DNA from: Rickettsiales bacterium
GTDB taxonomy: Bacteria; Pseudomonadota; Alphaproteobacteria; Rickettsiales; UBA1997
NCBI GenBank assembly: GCA_947441875.1
Contig: CANEUR010000001.1
Span: 1 to 24,863, forward strand
Reading direction: 5' to 3'
Length of the DNA stretch: 24,863 bases
Shown: piece by piece, positions 7,407-15,304 of the stretch
Position numbering within the stretch: the stretch's first letter is position 1
Layout of the letters: each line of letters opens with the position of its first letter
Position numbers and translations under genes: made by a program
The notes under the pieces: model-generated
The model's input: the letters and a program-made list of their open reading frames with translations, nothing else
The model's database searches: none
Told to the model about the DNA's origin: nothing

Positions 7407-8548
7407 AATGTGGTAATAATTTTTGTTGCCAAAGCAACAGATTGTTGATTAATTGTTAATATTTCTTCTAGAGAATTGCAGTTGCTAGGCTCGATGACAT
7501 TGAGAGTTTTTTCAATAACCACTGGTATTTGCCAGAAAGATAATTTTTCTTGCAAAAAACTTGTCACCGCCACTTCGTTGCTGGCATTTAGGGCAATTAA
7601 TATTGATTGTTGTTTATGTAAAGCTTGCCTGCATAATTTATAAGCAGGATATTGTTTTTCATCAACGGCAAAAAACTGTAAATTTGCCAATTCTAATAAA
7701 TTAAGTTTTTGTTTGGGTTGCAATACACGATTTGGAAAATTTAAAGCATAGCTAATAGGAATTTGCATATCTGGTTTACTTAACATAGCAATACTCGCTC
7801 CGTCTTGATAATTTACTACAGCATGAATAATTGATTGAGGATGAATCAAAACCTCAATTTGCTCTGGATGTAAATAACTAAACAAATAATAAGCCTCAAT
7901 TACTTCTAGCCCTTTATTAACCATTGTTGCCGAATCAACCGAGATTTTTTCACCCATTTGCCAATTAGGATGTTTTACGGCTTGCTTTTTGGTGATTTGC
8001 TTAATATCACCGTTAAAATTTAAAAAAGGCCCACCAGAAGCTGTAAGAACAATGCTTTCAACAAAACTTGGATTTTCATTAAAAATTTGCCACAAAGCAT
8101 TATGCTCAGAATCAATAGGCAATATTTTGGTGCCAAGAGATTTTGCCAAACCAGTAATTAACGAACCTGCACAAACTAGCGATTCTTTATTTGCCAAAGC
8201 AACATCATTGCCCGATTTAATAGCAGTTATGGTAGGCAAAAGCCCTGCAATACCAACAATTGCCGATATTACCAAGTTATATTTAGTTTGTAAAACATCT
8301 AAAACAGCCTGTTTTCCTGCTAATAGCTTTATATGCTTGGGCATTGCTTGTTGTAAACAGGAAAAATAATTTTCGTTTTCTATAACAATAACTTCTGGCT
8401 GAAATTCGAGAGCTTGTTGCAATAGTAATTGCCAATTATTTTGGGCAACTAAACATTTCACTAAAAAAAGCTGAGGATTTTGCCGAACCAAATTTAAAGT
8501 GCTACAACCAATAGAGCCAGTAGAACCCAAGATAGCGAGTTGTTTCAT
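7403..8548 (-). CDS. dxr: 1-deoxy-D-xylulose 5-phosphate reductoisomerase
   Basis: 381 residues, normal length. Dxr converts 1-deoxy-D-xylulose 5-phosphate to 2-C-methyl-D-erythritol 4-phosphate with NADPH, the committed step of the MEP isoprenoid pathway. The N-terminal NADPH loop is GSTGSIG (8-14), followed by ALANKESLVCAG. The metal and substrate regions are LPIDSEHNALWQ (142-153), LTASGGPF, KHPNWQMGEKISVDSATMVNKGLEVIEA, and EVLIHPQSIIHAVV. It starts three bases after rbfA and overlaps rseP by four bases, so it is inside a translationally coupled operon. Confidence 0.97.
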   Translation of the reverse strand: MKQLAILGSTGSIGCSTLNLVRQNPQLFLVKCLVAQNNWQLLLQQALEFQPEVIVIENENYFSCLQQAMPKHIKLLAGKQAVLDVLQTKYNLVISAIVGIAGLLPTITAIKSGNDVALANKESLVCAGSLITGLAKSLGTKILPIDSEHNALWQIFNENPSFVESIVLTASGGPFLNFNGDIKQITKKQAVKHPNWQMGEKISVDSATMVNKGLEVIEAYYLFSYLHPEQIEVLIHPQSIIHAVVNYQDGASIAMLSKPDMQIPISYALNFPNRVLQPKQKLNLLELANLQFFAVDEKQYPAYKLCRQALHKQQSILIALNASNEVAVTSFLQEKLSFWQIPVVIEKTLNVIEPSNCNSLEEILTINQQSVALATKIITTL

Positions 8549-8551
8549 AGA

Positions 8552-8908
8552 TTATTTTGGTTGTTTTGGATCATTTTCTTTTAGCAATTGTTCGATTTGA
8601 TTGGCATTTTTATAGGTTTCATCTAGCACAAAAATTAGCTCTGGAATGCTTTTAGAGGTGAGTTTTTGGGAAATTTGATGGCGAATTTGCGGTAAAATAT
8701 TATTGATTTTTTCAATTATATTGTGTGGATTTTTACCAAATACATCGAGAAATATTTTAGCATTTTTTAAATCTGGGCTCATGCTTACTTCTAAAATGGT
8801 GGTAATGTTGTTATTTAAAGATCCGTAACTATTGCGTAAAAAAATTTCAGCTAAAATTCTTTTAAGATTTTCGCCCATTTGTAGTTGTCTTTGTGATTTT
8901 TGTTGCAT
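8552..8908 (-). CDS. rbfA: 30S ribosome-binding factor RbfA
   Basis: 118 residues. RbfA assists late 16S rRNA maturation and helps cells adapt to cold. The KH-like fold is suggested by RQLQMGENLKRILAEIFLRN at the start, LEVSMSPDLKNAKIFLDVFG in the middle and LPQIRHQISQKLTSKSIPELIFVLDETYKNANQIEQLL at the end, all in family order. The length is usual. It is normally near infB or truB; here it sits between the dioxygenase-like gene and dxr, with three-base gaps on both sides, which indicates an operon rearrangement. Confidence 0.93.
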   Translation of the reverse strand: MQQKSQRQLQMGENLKRILAEIFLRNSYGSLNNNITTILEVSMSPDLKNAKIFLDVFGKNPHNIIEKINNILPQIRHQISQKLTSKSIPELIFVLDETYKNANQIEQLLKENDPKQPK

Positions 8909-8911
8909 TTT

Positions 8912-9862
8912 TTAGAATTTTTTAAATTGGTGAACACCTTTCATAATAATATTAAAAGTACATAGTTTTATTGCCTCTGGATTAATAAAATCAATAGTTC
9001 TAACATCGGCAGTAAGTAAATCTCGCTCTTGTGGTAAGTAGGATAAATATTGATAATCGGTTTGATTTTGTGGATGATTTACAAAATACATCTCGGTTTC
9101 TAGCTTGCCAAATTTAGGGTGATAAACATTAAAATTAACATGCGGAGCTCTACCTTTAGAACTGCCTGGCATAATGGTGATAAAATGATAATTTCCTAAA
9201 TTATCGGTAATGGTTCGACCAGACATATTAAAATATTTATCAAAAAATTCGCTGTTTTTTTCAAGTAAAGAGTGGTATTTTCCAGCCGAATTAGTTTGCC
9301 AAATTTCAACCACTACATTGGCAATTGGCACCCCAAAAGAATCGGCTATATTGCCTTGAATAAAAATAATCTCGCCAAAAGCTCGATAAAAAGAGCCTGT
9401 TTTTTTAGCTAAATTGTTGGTTTTGCCAAAATTTTCTGGCATAGATAAATCGGTTAAAAAAAAGCGTGCAGGAGTTGGAACTTTTGGTTCGTATGGCGAT
9501 AATTTTTTACTAAATTCGGTTTCTATTTTTGGATATTGTATAACAATGTAAGGATCAAGAGCTTCTTCTTTTTTTTGGTTGTAAATTTTGTTTAACAAAC
9601 TTTCTTCGGTGTTTATTTTAAATAAATTTTGATTAAAATTATTGTTAATTTGTTGATTTTGAGCTAAAAAAGGATCTGGATTGATTGGAATATTTAAGGT
9701 ATTTATCAAATCTTGGGTGCCGTAAGTTGGTAAAGCAACATAATTTTGATTAGCATTATTAAAATTCTCAGAGTTGTGATTAGTCTCAGCTTTCGCTTGC
9801 CAAAAACTATAAAAAACTAGTAAAAAAAGAACAATATTGAAATTTTTTAAAGAAAAAATCAT
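8912..9862 (-). CDS. Secreted intradiol ring-cleavage dioxygenase-like protein
   Basis: 316 residues from the ATG at 9862. A signal peptide (KNFNIVLFLLVFYSFWQAKA, about residues 6-25) is followed by an Asn/Gln-rich stretch and then a protocatechuate 3,4-dioxygenase-like core. That core has IFIQGNIADSFGVPIANVVVEIWQTNSAGKYHS (about 167-199) and GRTITDNLGNYHFITIMPG (215-233), then RAPHVNFNVY and EMYFVN. Known intradiol enzymes bind Fe(III) with two Tyr and two His. Here the Tyr of GKY and the first His of PHVNF are present. The loop that normally has the second Tyr (YPW) is missing and the second His of HIH is Asn. The expected iron site is therefore incomplete, and ring cleavage is doubtful. 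It starts four bases after dcd and ends three bases before rbfA, so it is expressed with housekeeping genes. Confidence 0.75.
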   Translation of the reverse strand: MIFSLKNFNIVLFLLVFYSFWQAKAETNHNSENFNNANQNYVALPTYGTQDLINTLNIPINPDPFLAQNQQINNNFNQNLFKINTEESLLNKIYNQKKEEALDPYIVIQYPKIETEFSKKLSPYEPKVPTPARFFLTDLSMPENFGKTNNLAKKTGSFYRAFGEIIFIQGNIADSFGVPIANVVVEIWQTNSAGKYHSLLEKNSEFFDKYFNMSGRTITDNLGNYHFITIMPGSSKGRAPHVNFNVYHPKFGKLETEMYFVNHPQNQTDYQYLSYLPQERDLLTADVRTIDFINPEAIKLCTFNIIMKGVHQFKKF

Positions 9863-9866
9863 AGTT

Positions 9867-10436
9867 TTATACTTTTGGCAAAGTGACACCTGTTTGCTTC
9901 ATATATTTACCGTCTCTTTTATTATAAGGGTTTAAACAAGGTAAATCACCTTTGAAAAACAAAAATTGACAAGCTCCTTCAAAAGCATAAATTTTAGCAG
10001 GTAAGGGTGTGGTGTTAGAAAATTCTAAAGTAACATATCCTTCCCAACCAGGCTCAAGAGGGGTTACATTAACAATAATACCGCATCTAGCATAGGTTGA
10101 TTTACCAACACAAATCACCAAAACATCTTCTGGTATACAAAAATATTCAACCGTTCTTGCCAAAGCAAAGCTATTTGGCGGAATAATACACACATCGGTT
10201 TTACGATTAACAAAGCTATTTTCAGAAAAATCTTTTGGATCAACAATTGCAGAATCGATGTTAGTAAAAACCTTAAATTCGTCGGAAACTCTAGCATCGT
10301 AGCCATAAGAAGAATTACCATAAGAAATAATTTTTTCACCTACTTGATTCAATTTTACTTGATATTCAACAAAAGGCTCAATCATGTTATGCTGTTTAAC
10401 CAATTTTGCAATTGTTTTATCAGATAGGATAGTCAT
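9867..10436 (-). CDS. dcd: dCTP deaminase
   Basis: 189 residues. Dcd deaminates dCTP to dUTP, feeding dUMP to thymidylate synthase, here ThyX. The start is the ATG at 10436 (MTILSDKTIAKL), matching the family N-terminus; the frame extends to a TTG at 10460 without support. Family motifs in order: SYGYDAR (about 42-48), CIIPPNSFALARTVEYF, GKSTYARCGI with the Ser and Arg of the active site, and TPLEPGWEGYVTLEFSN with the catalytic Glu. The length equals that of Rickettsiales-type Dcd. It is the first gene of the operon reading toward rseP and is preceded by a strong promoter match at 10517-10545. Confidence 0.96.
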   Translation of the reverse strand: MTILSDKTIAKLVKQHNMIEPFVEYQVKLNQVGEKIISYGNSSYGYDARVSDEFKVFTNIDSAIVDPKDFSENSFVNRKTDVCIIPPNSFALARTVEYFCIPEDVLVICVGKSTYARCGIIVNVTPLEPGWEGYVTLEFSNTTPLPAKIYAFEGACQFLFFKGDLPCLNPYNKRDGKYMKQTGVTLPKV

Positions 10437-10749
10437 AGAAAAATATAATTTTGGATGCAATAACTCTACAATATTTTTAAACCATCTTTATAAAATGTAA
10501 AGTATTTTTTTTGCTGATTATAAAAATTAAAACAAATTATATCAATTCACATCTTTTTTGCTAAACTAAAATTTTATTGAACTTCAATATCATCCTTGCT
10601 AAATTCAAACCCTCATCCTTGATAAGGCTTTTTCGGCTTAGCTTTTTATTTTTTAAATATTTTTGTTTTAATGTAAAATTTTTCTTTTTTAATCACCCTC
10701 CCTCTAGGTGAGTGTGATTCAGAATCGAAATCAATTATAACAATTCCAA
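10437..10749. other. Intergenic region between dcd and dnaG
   Basis: About 313 bases with no credible open frame. It contains the dcd promoter, a 74-base dcd leader, and a part richer in GC than its surroundings (10605-10645 and 10691-10726). That part carries short inverted repeats: tcacc/ggtga at 10693-10711, alternatively aatcac/gtgatt at 10691-10719, and gattc-a-gaatc at 10716-10726. No long U-tract follows on the minus strand, so I do not call a dnaG terminator. Confidence 0.6.
10517..10545 (-). promoter_or_regulatory. Sigma-70-type promoter of the dcd operon
   Basis: TTGATA (10545-10540), an exact 17-base spacer, and perfect TATAAT (10522-10517) on the minus strand. Transcription is expected to begin near 10510, giving a leader of about 74 bases before dcd. 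It likely drives dcd, the dioxygenase-like gene, rbfA, dxr and rseP. Confidence 0.65.
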
Positions 10750-12537
10750 TTACTCATCTTCAAATATCTGCTGTTCTAACTGTTGTATTTCGCTAAAAAT
10801 ATTAGTTTTATAACGAAGTAATTCTTGCAACTGCAAAAAGCCAAAATTAACATTTTTAATGGCTTGCTGGTATTGATTTTCAACATTTAAAACCAGATTT
10901 TTTAACAATAAGATTTGTAATTTTTGCTCAAGATGCCTGCTACTACAAGCTGGCTTGTGCATTTTATTTTGCAATTCATTTAAGTAAATACTAAATTCAG
11001 AATCAGTAATTTTAGCAACCAAAAGCTCGGCTAATTGAGCTTTTTCATTATTTTCATCGCAATAGTTAATAATAAAATCTTTAAAATCATCAAGTTTAGA
11101 ATGCTGAAAGACAAGTTCACGAAAATTAAAGTTTTTATCGGTATAATCAATTAAATTCGGAAATTTGATGATAAAAGCCAAAATACTTAACAAAATATTT
11201 TCGTGTTGATTAAAAATAAAAATTGGTAAAGATGCTTTTTCTGTTGATTTATCTAGGTTTTTATTGTAATATTTGGTATTTCTACCCAACAAAAACAGTT
11301 GCTCTTTAAAAAAATTAGCAAAATGTTTTTTGCAAGAAGTATTTTTAATTAAATTTAGTTTTTGCTTAAAAAACTCTTCAAGATTAATTTTTTGTTCGGC
11401 TGAAATTTTTGTTTGCTGTTTATCGATGCCAAAATCTTGCAAAGCAAAATCAAAAATAGCTTGCGATAAATTAACAGAGTTATTCACTAAATTTTGAAAA
11501 TTTTCTTTACCGTGCAGTTTTAAAAAATCGTCAGGGTCTAGGTTATTTGGCAAAAACACAAAACTAAGTGATTTATTATTATCAATTAAAGGCAAAGAAA
11601 TATCTATAAGCCGTTTAGTTGCCCTAATGCCAGCTTGGTCGCCATCTAGACAGCTAATAATTTTACTAGTAATGCCAAAAAGTTGTTGCAAATGATGTTC
11701 GCTAATTGCTGTTCCTAGCCCAGAAACAGTATTTAAAAAACCATATTGATGCAGGCTTATTGCATCTATATAGCCCTCAACCAGTAAAGCATAATGAAGA
11801 TTAATAATATTTTTTTTCGCAAAAGCAAAATTGTATAAAACCTGACTTTTTTTAAAAAAATCAGTTTCAGCAGAATTAAGATATTTTGGCAATGAACCAT
11901 CTAAACATCTGCCACCAAAAGCTATCACTTGTTGCTGATAGTTATAAATAGGAAAAATGATTCTTTGGCGAAATTTATTAAAAATTTTGCTGTCTTTATA
12001 ACCAAAAATACCCGTTTCAAGAATTTCTTCTGTAGAAAAATGTTGTTGTTGTAAAAAATCAACAAGATCAGAATAAGAATTATTAGCAAAACCAAGCTGA
12101 AAAAAGTTAATAGTTGCCTCGCTTAAGCCTCTGTTAATTAAATATTGTTGTGCTGATAAATTGTTTTGCAAATTTTGTTTAAAAAACTGCAAAATAGTAT
12201 TGAGAATTAAATATTTTTTAGGTAAAGAATGGTTAGTTTTATGATTTTTTGGTAACTCGATATTAAAATCGTAAGCAAGTTTTTTGATTGCTTCGCCATA
12301 AGTTAATTTTTCGGTTTCACTAATAAATTTAACAGCATCGCCACCAGCACCACAACCAAAACAATAATATAAACCTTTAGCATCGTTTACTGTAAAAGAA
12401 GGGGTTTTTTCTTGATGAAAAGGACATAATCCTAAAAAATCTTTACCTTTTTTTTTAAGCTTAACTTTTTTAGCAATAACAGAAGAAATAGCTACTTGAG
12501 AGCGAATTTGAGCGGCAAAATTTACAGGAAATGCCAT
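10750..12537 (-). CDS. dnaG: DNA primase
   Basis: 595 residues. DnaG makes RNA primers at the replication fork. The N-terminal CHC2 zinc-binding domain has C38, H41, C59 and C62 (CPFH and CFGCGAGGDAVKF). Next is the catalytic core with FRQRIIFPIYN (189-199) and FGGR. The Toprim domain has EGYIDAI (254-260) and DGDQAG (298-303), which position the metals. A C-terminal helicase-binding region follows and is weakly conserved. Length is normal. It stands between tRNA-Ile and the intergenic gap before dcd; the usual neighbour rpoD is absent from the window. Confidence 0.97.
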   Translation of the reverse strand: MAFPVNFAAQIRSQVAISSVIAKKVKLKKKGKDFLGLCPFHQEKTPSFTVNDAKGLYYCFGCGAGGDAVKFISETEKLTYGEAIKKLAYDFNIELPKNHKTNHSLPKKYLILNTILQFFKQNLQNNLSAQQYLINRGLSEATINFFQLGFANNSYSDLVDFLQQQHFSTEEILETGIFGYKDSKIFNKFRQRIIFPIYNYQQQVIAFGGRCLDGSLPKYLNSAETDFFKKSQVLYNFAFAKKNIINLHYALLVEGYIDAISLHQYGFLNTVSGLGTAISEHHLQQLFGITSKIISCLDGDQAGIRATKRLIDISLPLIDNNKSLSFVFLPNNLDPDDFLKLHGKENFQNLVNNSVNLSQAIFDFALQDFGIDKQQTKISAEQKINLEEFFKQKLNLIKNTSCKKHFANFFKEQLFLLGRNTKYYNKNLDKSTEKASLPIFIFNQHENILLSILAFIIKFPNLIDYTDKNFNFRELVFQHSKLDDFKDFIINYCDENNEKAQLAELLVAKITDSEFSIYLNELQNKMHKPACSSRHLEQKLQILLLKNLVLNVENQYQQAIKNVNFGFLQLQELLRYKTNIFSEIQQLEQQIFEDE

Positions 12538-12551
12538 AAAAGAGAGGGTAG

Positions 12552-12580
12552 ATCTTTATTGATTAATGAAAAATAAAGAT
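12552..12580 (-). repeat. Hairpin between tRNA-Ile and dnaG
   Basis: A perfect 9-base inverted repeat, atctttatt at 12552-12560 and aataaagat at 12572-12580, with an 11-base loop. It starts 14 bases after the 3' end of the tRNA. On the minus strand the following bases are CTACCCTCTC, not a U-tract, so it may be an RNA-processing or weak terminating structure rather than a standard terminator. Confidence 0.45.
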
Positions 12581-12593
12581 TAAGGTATCATAA

Positions 12594-12670
12594 TGGTGGG
12601 TCTGGGTGGACTTGAACCACCGACCTCGCACTTATCAGGCGCGCACTCTAACCAACTGAGCTACAAACCC
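12594..12670 (-). tRNA. tRNA-Ile (anticodon GAT)
   Basis: A 77-base gene on the minus strand that includes an encoded CCA at 12596-12594. The acceptor arm GGGTTTG pairs with CAGACCC with one G-U. The D arm GCTCAGTTGGTTAGAGT, anticodon loop CTGATAA with GAT at 12636-12634, anticodon stem CGCGC/GTGCG with a G-U, and TpsiC arm GGTGGTTCAAGTCCACC all fit. GAT reads isoleucine codons AUC and AUU. It stands alone rather than in an rRNA operon, which fits the split rRNA operons of Rickettsiales. Confidence 0.97.
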
Positions 12671-12724
12671 AAAATGAATTTTTAAAAAACAAAAGTTTTA
12701 ACAAAAAACTTTGCTATATCAAAT

Positions 12725-12753
12725 ATTCTAAAAAATAAAAAATGTAAAGTCAA
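12725..12753 (-). promoter_or_regulatory. Promoter of tRNA-Ile, overlapping the nhaA stop codon
   Basis: On the minus strand TTGACT (12753-12748) and TAGAAT (12730-12725) are separated by exactly 17 bases, 5 of 6 matches each. Transcription would begin near 12718, about 48 bases before the tRNA. The -35 box includes the TGA stop of nhaA (12752-12750), so the promoter begins inside the upstream gene. Confidence 0.65.
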
Positions 12754-13970
12754 ACTTTTTTTTTGCAAAAAATCATTGAATTTGCATTTAGAGTTGTTAA
12801 TTGATATAAAGTTATTGCTAAAAATACAGAAAATAAAGAGGCAAAAAGCACTGCAATTTTTGTTGTATCTAGCAATTGTAAATCATGATTAGCAAATGCC
12901 AAATTACCGATAAAAATACTCATTGTAAAGCCAATGCCAGTAATAATTGCTACTATATAAAATTGCCACCAACTTACTGCAATTAATTGATGATTGGCAT
13001 TATAATATTTTGGTAAAGAAACGATATTTAATTTTATTGCCACAAAACAAAATAACATTACCCCAAGTTGTTTTCCTAAAAATAAACCAAAAAAAATACC
13101 AGAAAATAAATTATCACTTAATAAAGAAAATGAAATATGGGGCAAAACTACTCCGCTATTAGCAAAAATGAATACTGGCAAAATAAAAAAATTAACCGTA
13201 GGAGCAATAGTGTGAATAATTCTTGCCAAATGTTGTTTTGGAATACACATGGCTAAAATCACTCCAGCAATAGTTGCATGAACTCCTGATTTTAAAATAG
13301 TAAGCCATAAAAAAAAACCGAAAAATAAATATAAAGCAACAAGAATTTTTTTTGATAAATGATAAAATCTAGACAGAATAAACAAGCAAAATAGAGGCAA
13401 AAAAGCTAATAATAAAAAAGATAAATTTAAATTTTGAGTATAAAATAAAGCAATAATGACAATCGCCACTAAATCATCAAAAATTGCTAAAGAAATTAAA
13501 AAAACTTTTAAAGATTGACAAATTATTTTGCCAAAAAAAGATACAACACCATAAGCAAAAGCAATGTCTGTAGCAATTGGCACAGCAAAGCCTGCTAAAT
13601 AATTTGGTTGATGTTGATTAAAAAAATAAAAAATTGTTGCTGGTAAAATAATTCCACCCACCGCTCCAATAATAGGTAGCATCGCCTGATGTTTGCTCGA
13701 TAAAGTTCCAATAGTTAGTTCTTGTTTTAATTCGCTACCAACCATTAAAAAAAATATCGCCATTAAAAAATCGTTAATCCAATCAAGCAAACTCATATTT
13801 TTACTAATACCAAGGGTTTTTAGTTCTAGTGGAATTGCAAGAGAAAAAATATTTTGATAATAGGTAAGTAAAGGCGAATTAGCAACAAATAAAGCTAAAG
13901 AAGCGGCAATTAAAAGCAAAACACCAGTTGCTGATTCTAGTTCAAAAACTCTTTTAATAATTTTTATCAT
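12750..13970 (-). CDS. nhaA: Na+/H+ antiporter NhaA
   Basis: 406 residues from the ATG at 13970 (MIKIIKRVFELESATGVLLL); the frame reaches a TTG at 13991 that lies inside tolB. NhaA exchanges Na+ or Li+ for protons in the inner membrane and protects cells at high pH or salt. About 12 hydrophobic helices are visible. The ion-binding FDDLVAIVIIALFY carries the paired aspartates of the family. SGVHATIAGVILAMCIP and FIFANSGV are also typical. It ends in an A-rich run coding KKKV. It lies 11 bases after tolB, so it is probably the last gene of the hslV-tolB-nhaA unit. Confidence 0.95.
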   Translation of the reverse strand: MIKIIKRVFELESATGVLLLIAASLALFVANSPLLTYYQNIFSLAIPLELKTLGISKNMSLLDWINDFLMAIFFLMVGSELKQELTIGTLSSKHQAMLPIIGAVGGIILPATIFYFFNQHQPNYLAGFAVPIATDIAFAYGVVSFFGKIICQSLKVFLISLAIFDDLVAIVIIALFYTQNLNLSFLLLAFLPLFCLFILSRFYHLSKKILVALYLFFGFFLWLTILKSGVHATIAGVILAMCIPKQHLARIIHTIAPTVNFFILPVFIFANSGVVLPHISFSLLSDNLFSGIFFGLFLGKQLGVMLFCFVAIKLNIVSLPKYYNANHQLIAVSWWQFYIVAIITGIGFTMSIFIGNLAFANHDLQLLDTTKIAVLFASLFSVFLAITLYQLTTLNANSMIFCKKKV

Positions 13971-13981
13971 AGATAATGATT

Positions 13982-15304
13982 TTATATCCAATCAGGATCT
14001 ATTGCCCCTTCGTCTGGTGGAGTGGGTATTTGATGTTCATAACCTGTGATAATATCGATAATATATAATTTTGGTACCGAGTTTTTGCCGTAGGCTCCAA
14101 GCTTTTTAGAGTAAATTAAATAACGATCGTTTGGTGACCATCTTGCTCCCTCCACTAAATAAGCTGTTGTTAACAATTTTTCACCGCCTCCATTACTTGA
14201 CATAATGCCAATAAAAAATTTACCACCTTTAATTTTAGTAAAAGCGATAAATTTACCATTTTTTGACCATATAGGTTTTGAGTAAGAACCTCCGCCGTTA
14301 CTGATTTTTTCGAGGCTTAAGCCATCACTTGACATAACATAAAGTTGTTGGCTACCACTTCTATCGGAAGAAAAAACAATTTTTTTACCATCAGGCGAAT
14401 AAGAGGCGGTAGTATCGATGCCAAGATTACTAGTTAAACGCTTGGCGGTGTTCTGCTCGGTATCTATTTCAAAAATATCACTGTTACCATCTTCGATGGC
14501 GGTGATTAATAATTTATTATCATCAAGAGGATGAATACTGGGAGCTAAAGTAGTGTTGCGAAAACCACCAATTTTTTGAGTTCTGGTAGAGTGAATATTT
14601 AAAGAAAATATTTGTGGCTTTTGCTGAAAATAACGTAGATAAAAAATTTCGTCTCTTCTCTTGGCAAAAACAGGAGTTAAAACCATTTCGGAACCATCGG
14701 TTAAATTACGATAGTTGCTACCATCAAAATCTATTACCGAGATTTTTTTGATTCTTTTTTTAAAACCACCAGTTTCAGAAATATAAAGAATTTGTGAGTT
14801 AAAATGACCAGTTTCTTCGCCACTTACCGAGCGATAAATTTCGTTACTGATTAAATTAGCAATTTTACCATAACTATCTTTTGATGCCGAATAATATTTG
14901 CCGAAAATTTGTTTTTTTTCAAAAATATCCCACATTCTGATTTTAATTTCGAGGTTACCAATGGAATCGTAATTAAAACTAGCAATAATAATGCCGTCTA
15001 TGCCTGTTTTTTGATATTGACTAAAATTTGGCGGTAGGTTAATATCAAAAGTTTCTGAGTTGATAATTTCAGAAAACTCAGCAGAAGTGGTTTTTGGCTC
15101 TTTAATAAGACTTTCAGAAAGACCTGTGGTTTTTAAGTTGTTTAAAATTTTTTGTAATATTTGTTGACTATCTGGGTTGGTATCGAAGCCAGAAAATAAA
15201 AGTTTTGCTTTATATTGATTGCTATCGATGTTAATGTTTACCGCACCAATTGCTAAGTGAGTATGAAAAATAACCAAAAATAGTAGCACAAATAATTTTT
15301 TCAT
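13982..15304 (-). CDS. tolB: Tol-Pal system protein TolB
   Basis: 440 residues. TolB is the periplasmic protein of the Tol-Pal complex, which maintains the outer membrane during division. An N-terminal signal peptide (KKLFVLLFLVIFHTHLAIGA, 2-21) is followed by a small alpha/beta domain and then a beta-propeller. The repeats of the propeller are seen as SYSPDGKKIVFSSDRSGSQQLYVMSSDG, IWSKNGKFIAFTK and ARWSPNDRYLIYSK, and end with EGAIDPDWI. Length is close to the usual 430-450. The start overlaps the hslV stop by four bases as ATGA. The other tol genes and pal are not in the window. Confidence 0.95.
   Translation of the reverse strand: MKKLFVLLFLVIFHTHLAIGAVNINIDSNQYKAKLLFSGFDTNPDSQQILQKILNNLKTTGLSESLIKEPKTTSAEFSEIINSETFDINLPPNFSQYQKTGIDGIIIASFNYDSIGNLEIKIRMWDIFEKKQIFGKYYSASKDSYGKIANLISNEIYRSVSGEETGHFNSQILYISETGGFKKRIKKISVIDFDGSNYRNLTDGSEMVLTPVFAKRRDEIFYLRYFQQKPQIFSLNIHSTRTQKIGGFRNTTLAPSIHPLDDNKLLITAIEDGNSDIFEIDTEQNTAKRLTSNLGIDTTASYSPDGKKIVFSSDRSGSQQLYVMSSDGLSLEKISNGGGSYSKPIWSKNGKFIAFTKIKGGKFFIGIMSSNGGGEKLLTTAYLVEGARWSPNDRYLIYSKKLGAYGKNSVPKLYIIDIITGYEHQIPTPPDEGAIDPDWI

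Noticed and set aside
7989..8369. 126-residue open frame on the plus strand inside dxr
   Set aside because: It lies fully inside a clear dxr gene on the other strand and resembles no family; a shadow frame.
10610..10660. GGCTTTTTCGGCTTAGCTTTTT as a terminator
   Set aside because: The GGCTT motifs are direct repeats rather than complementary arms, so no strong stem forms.
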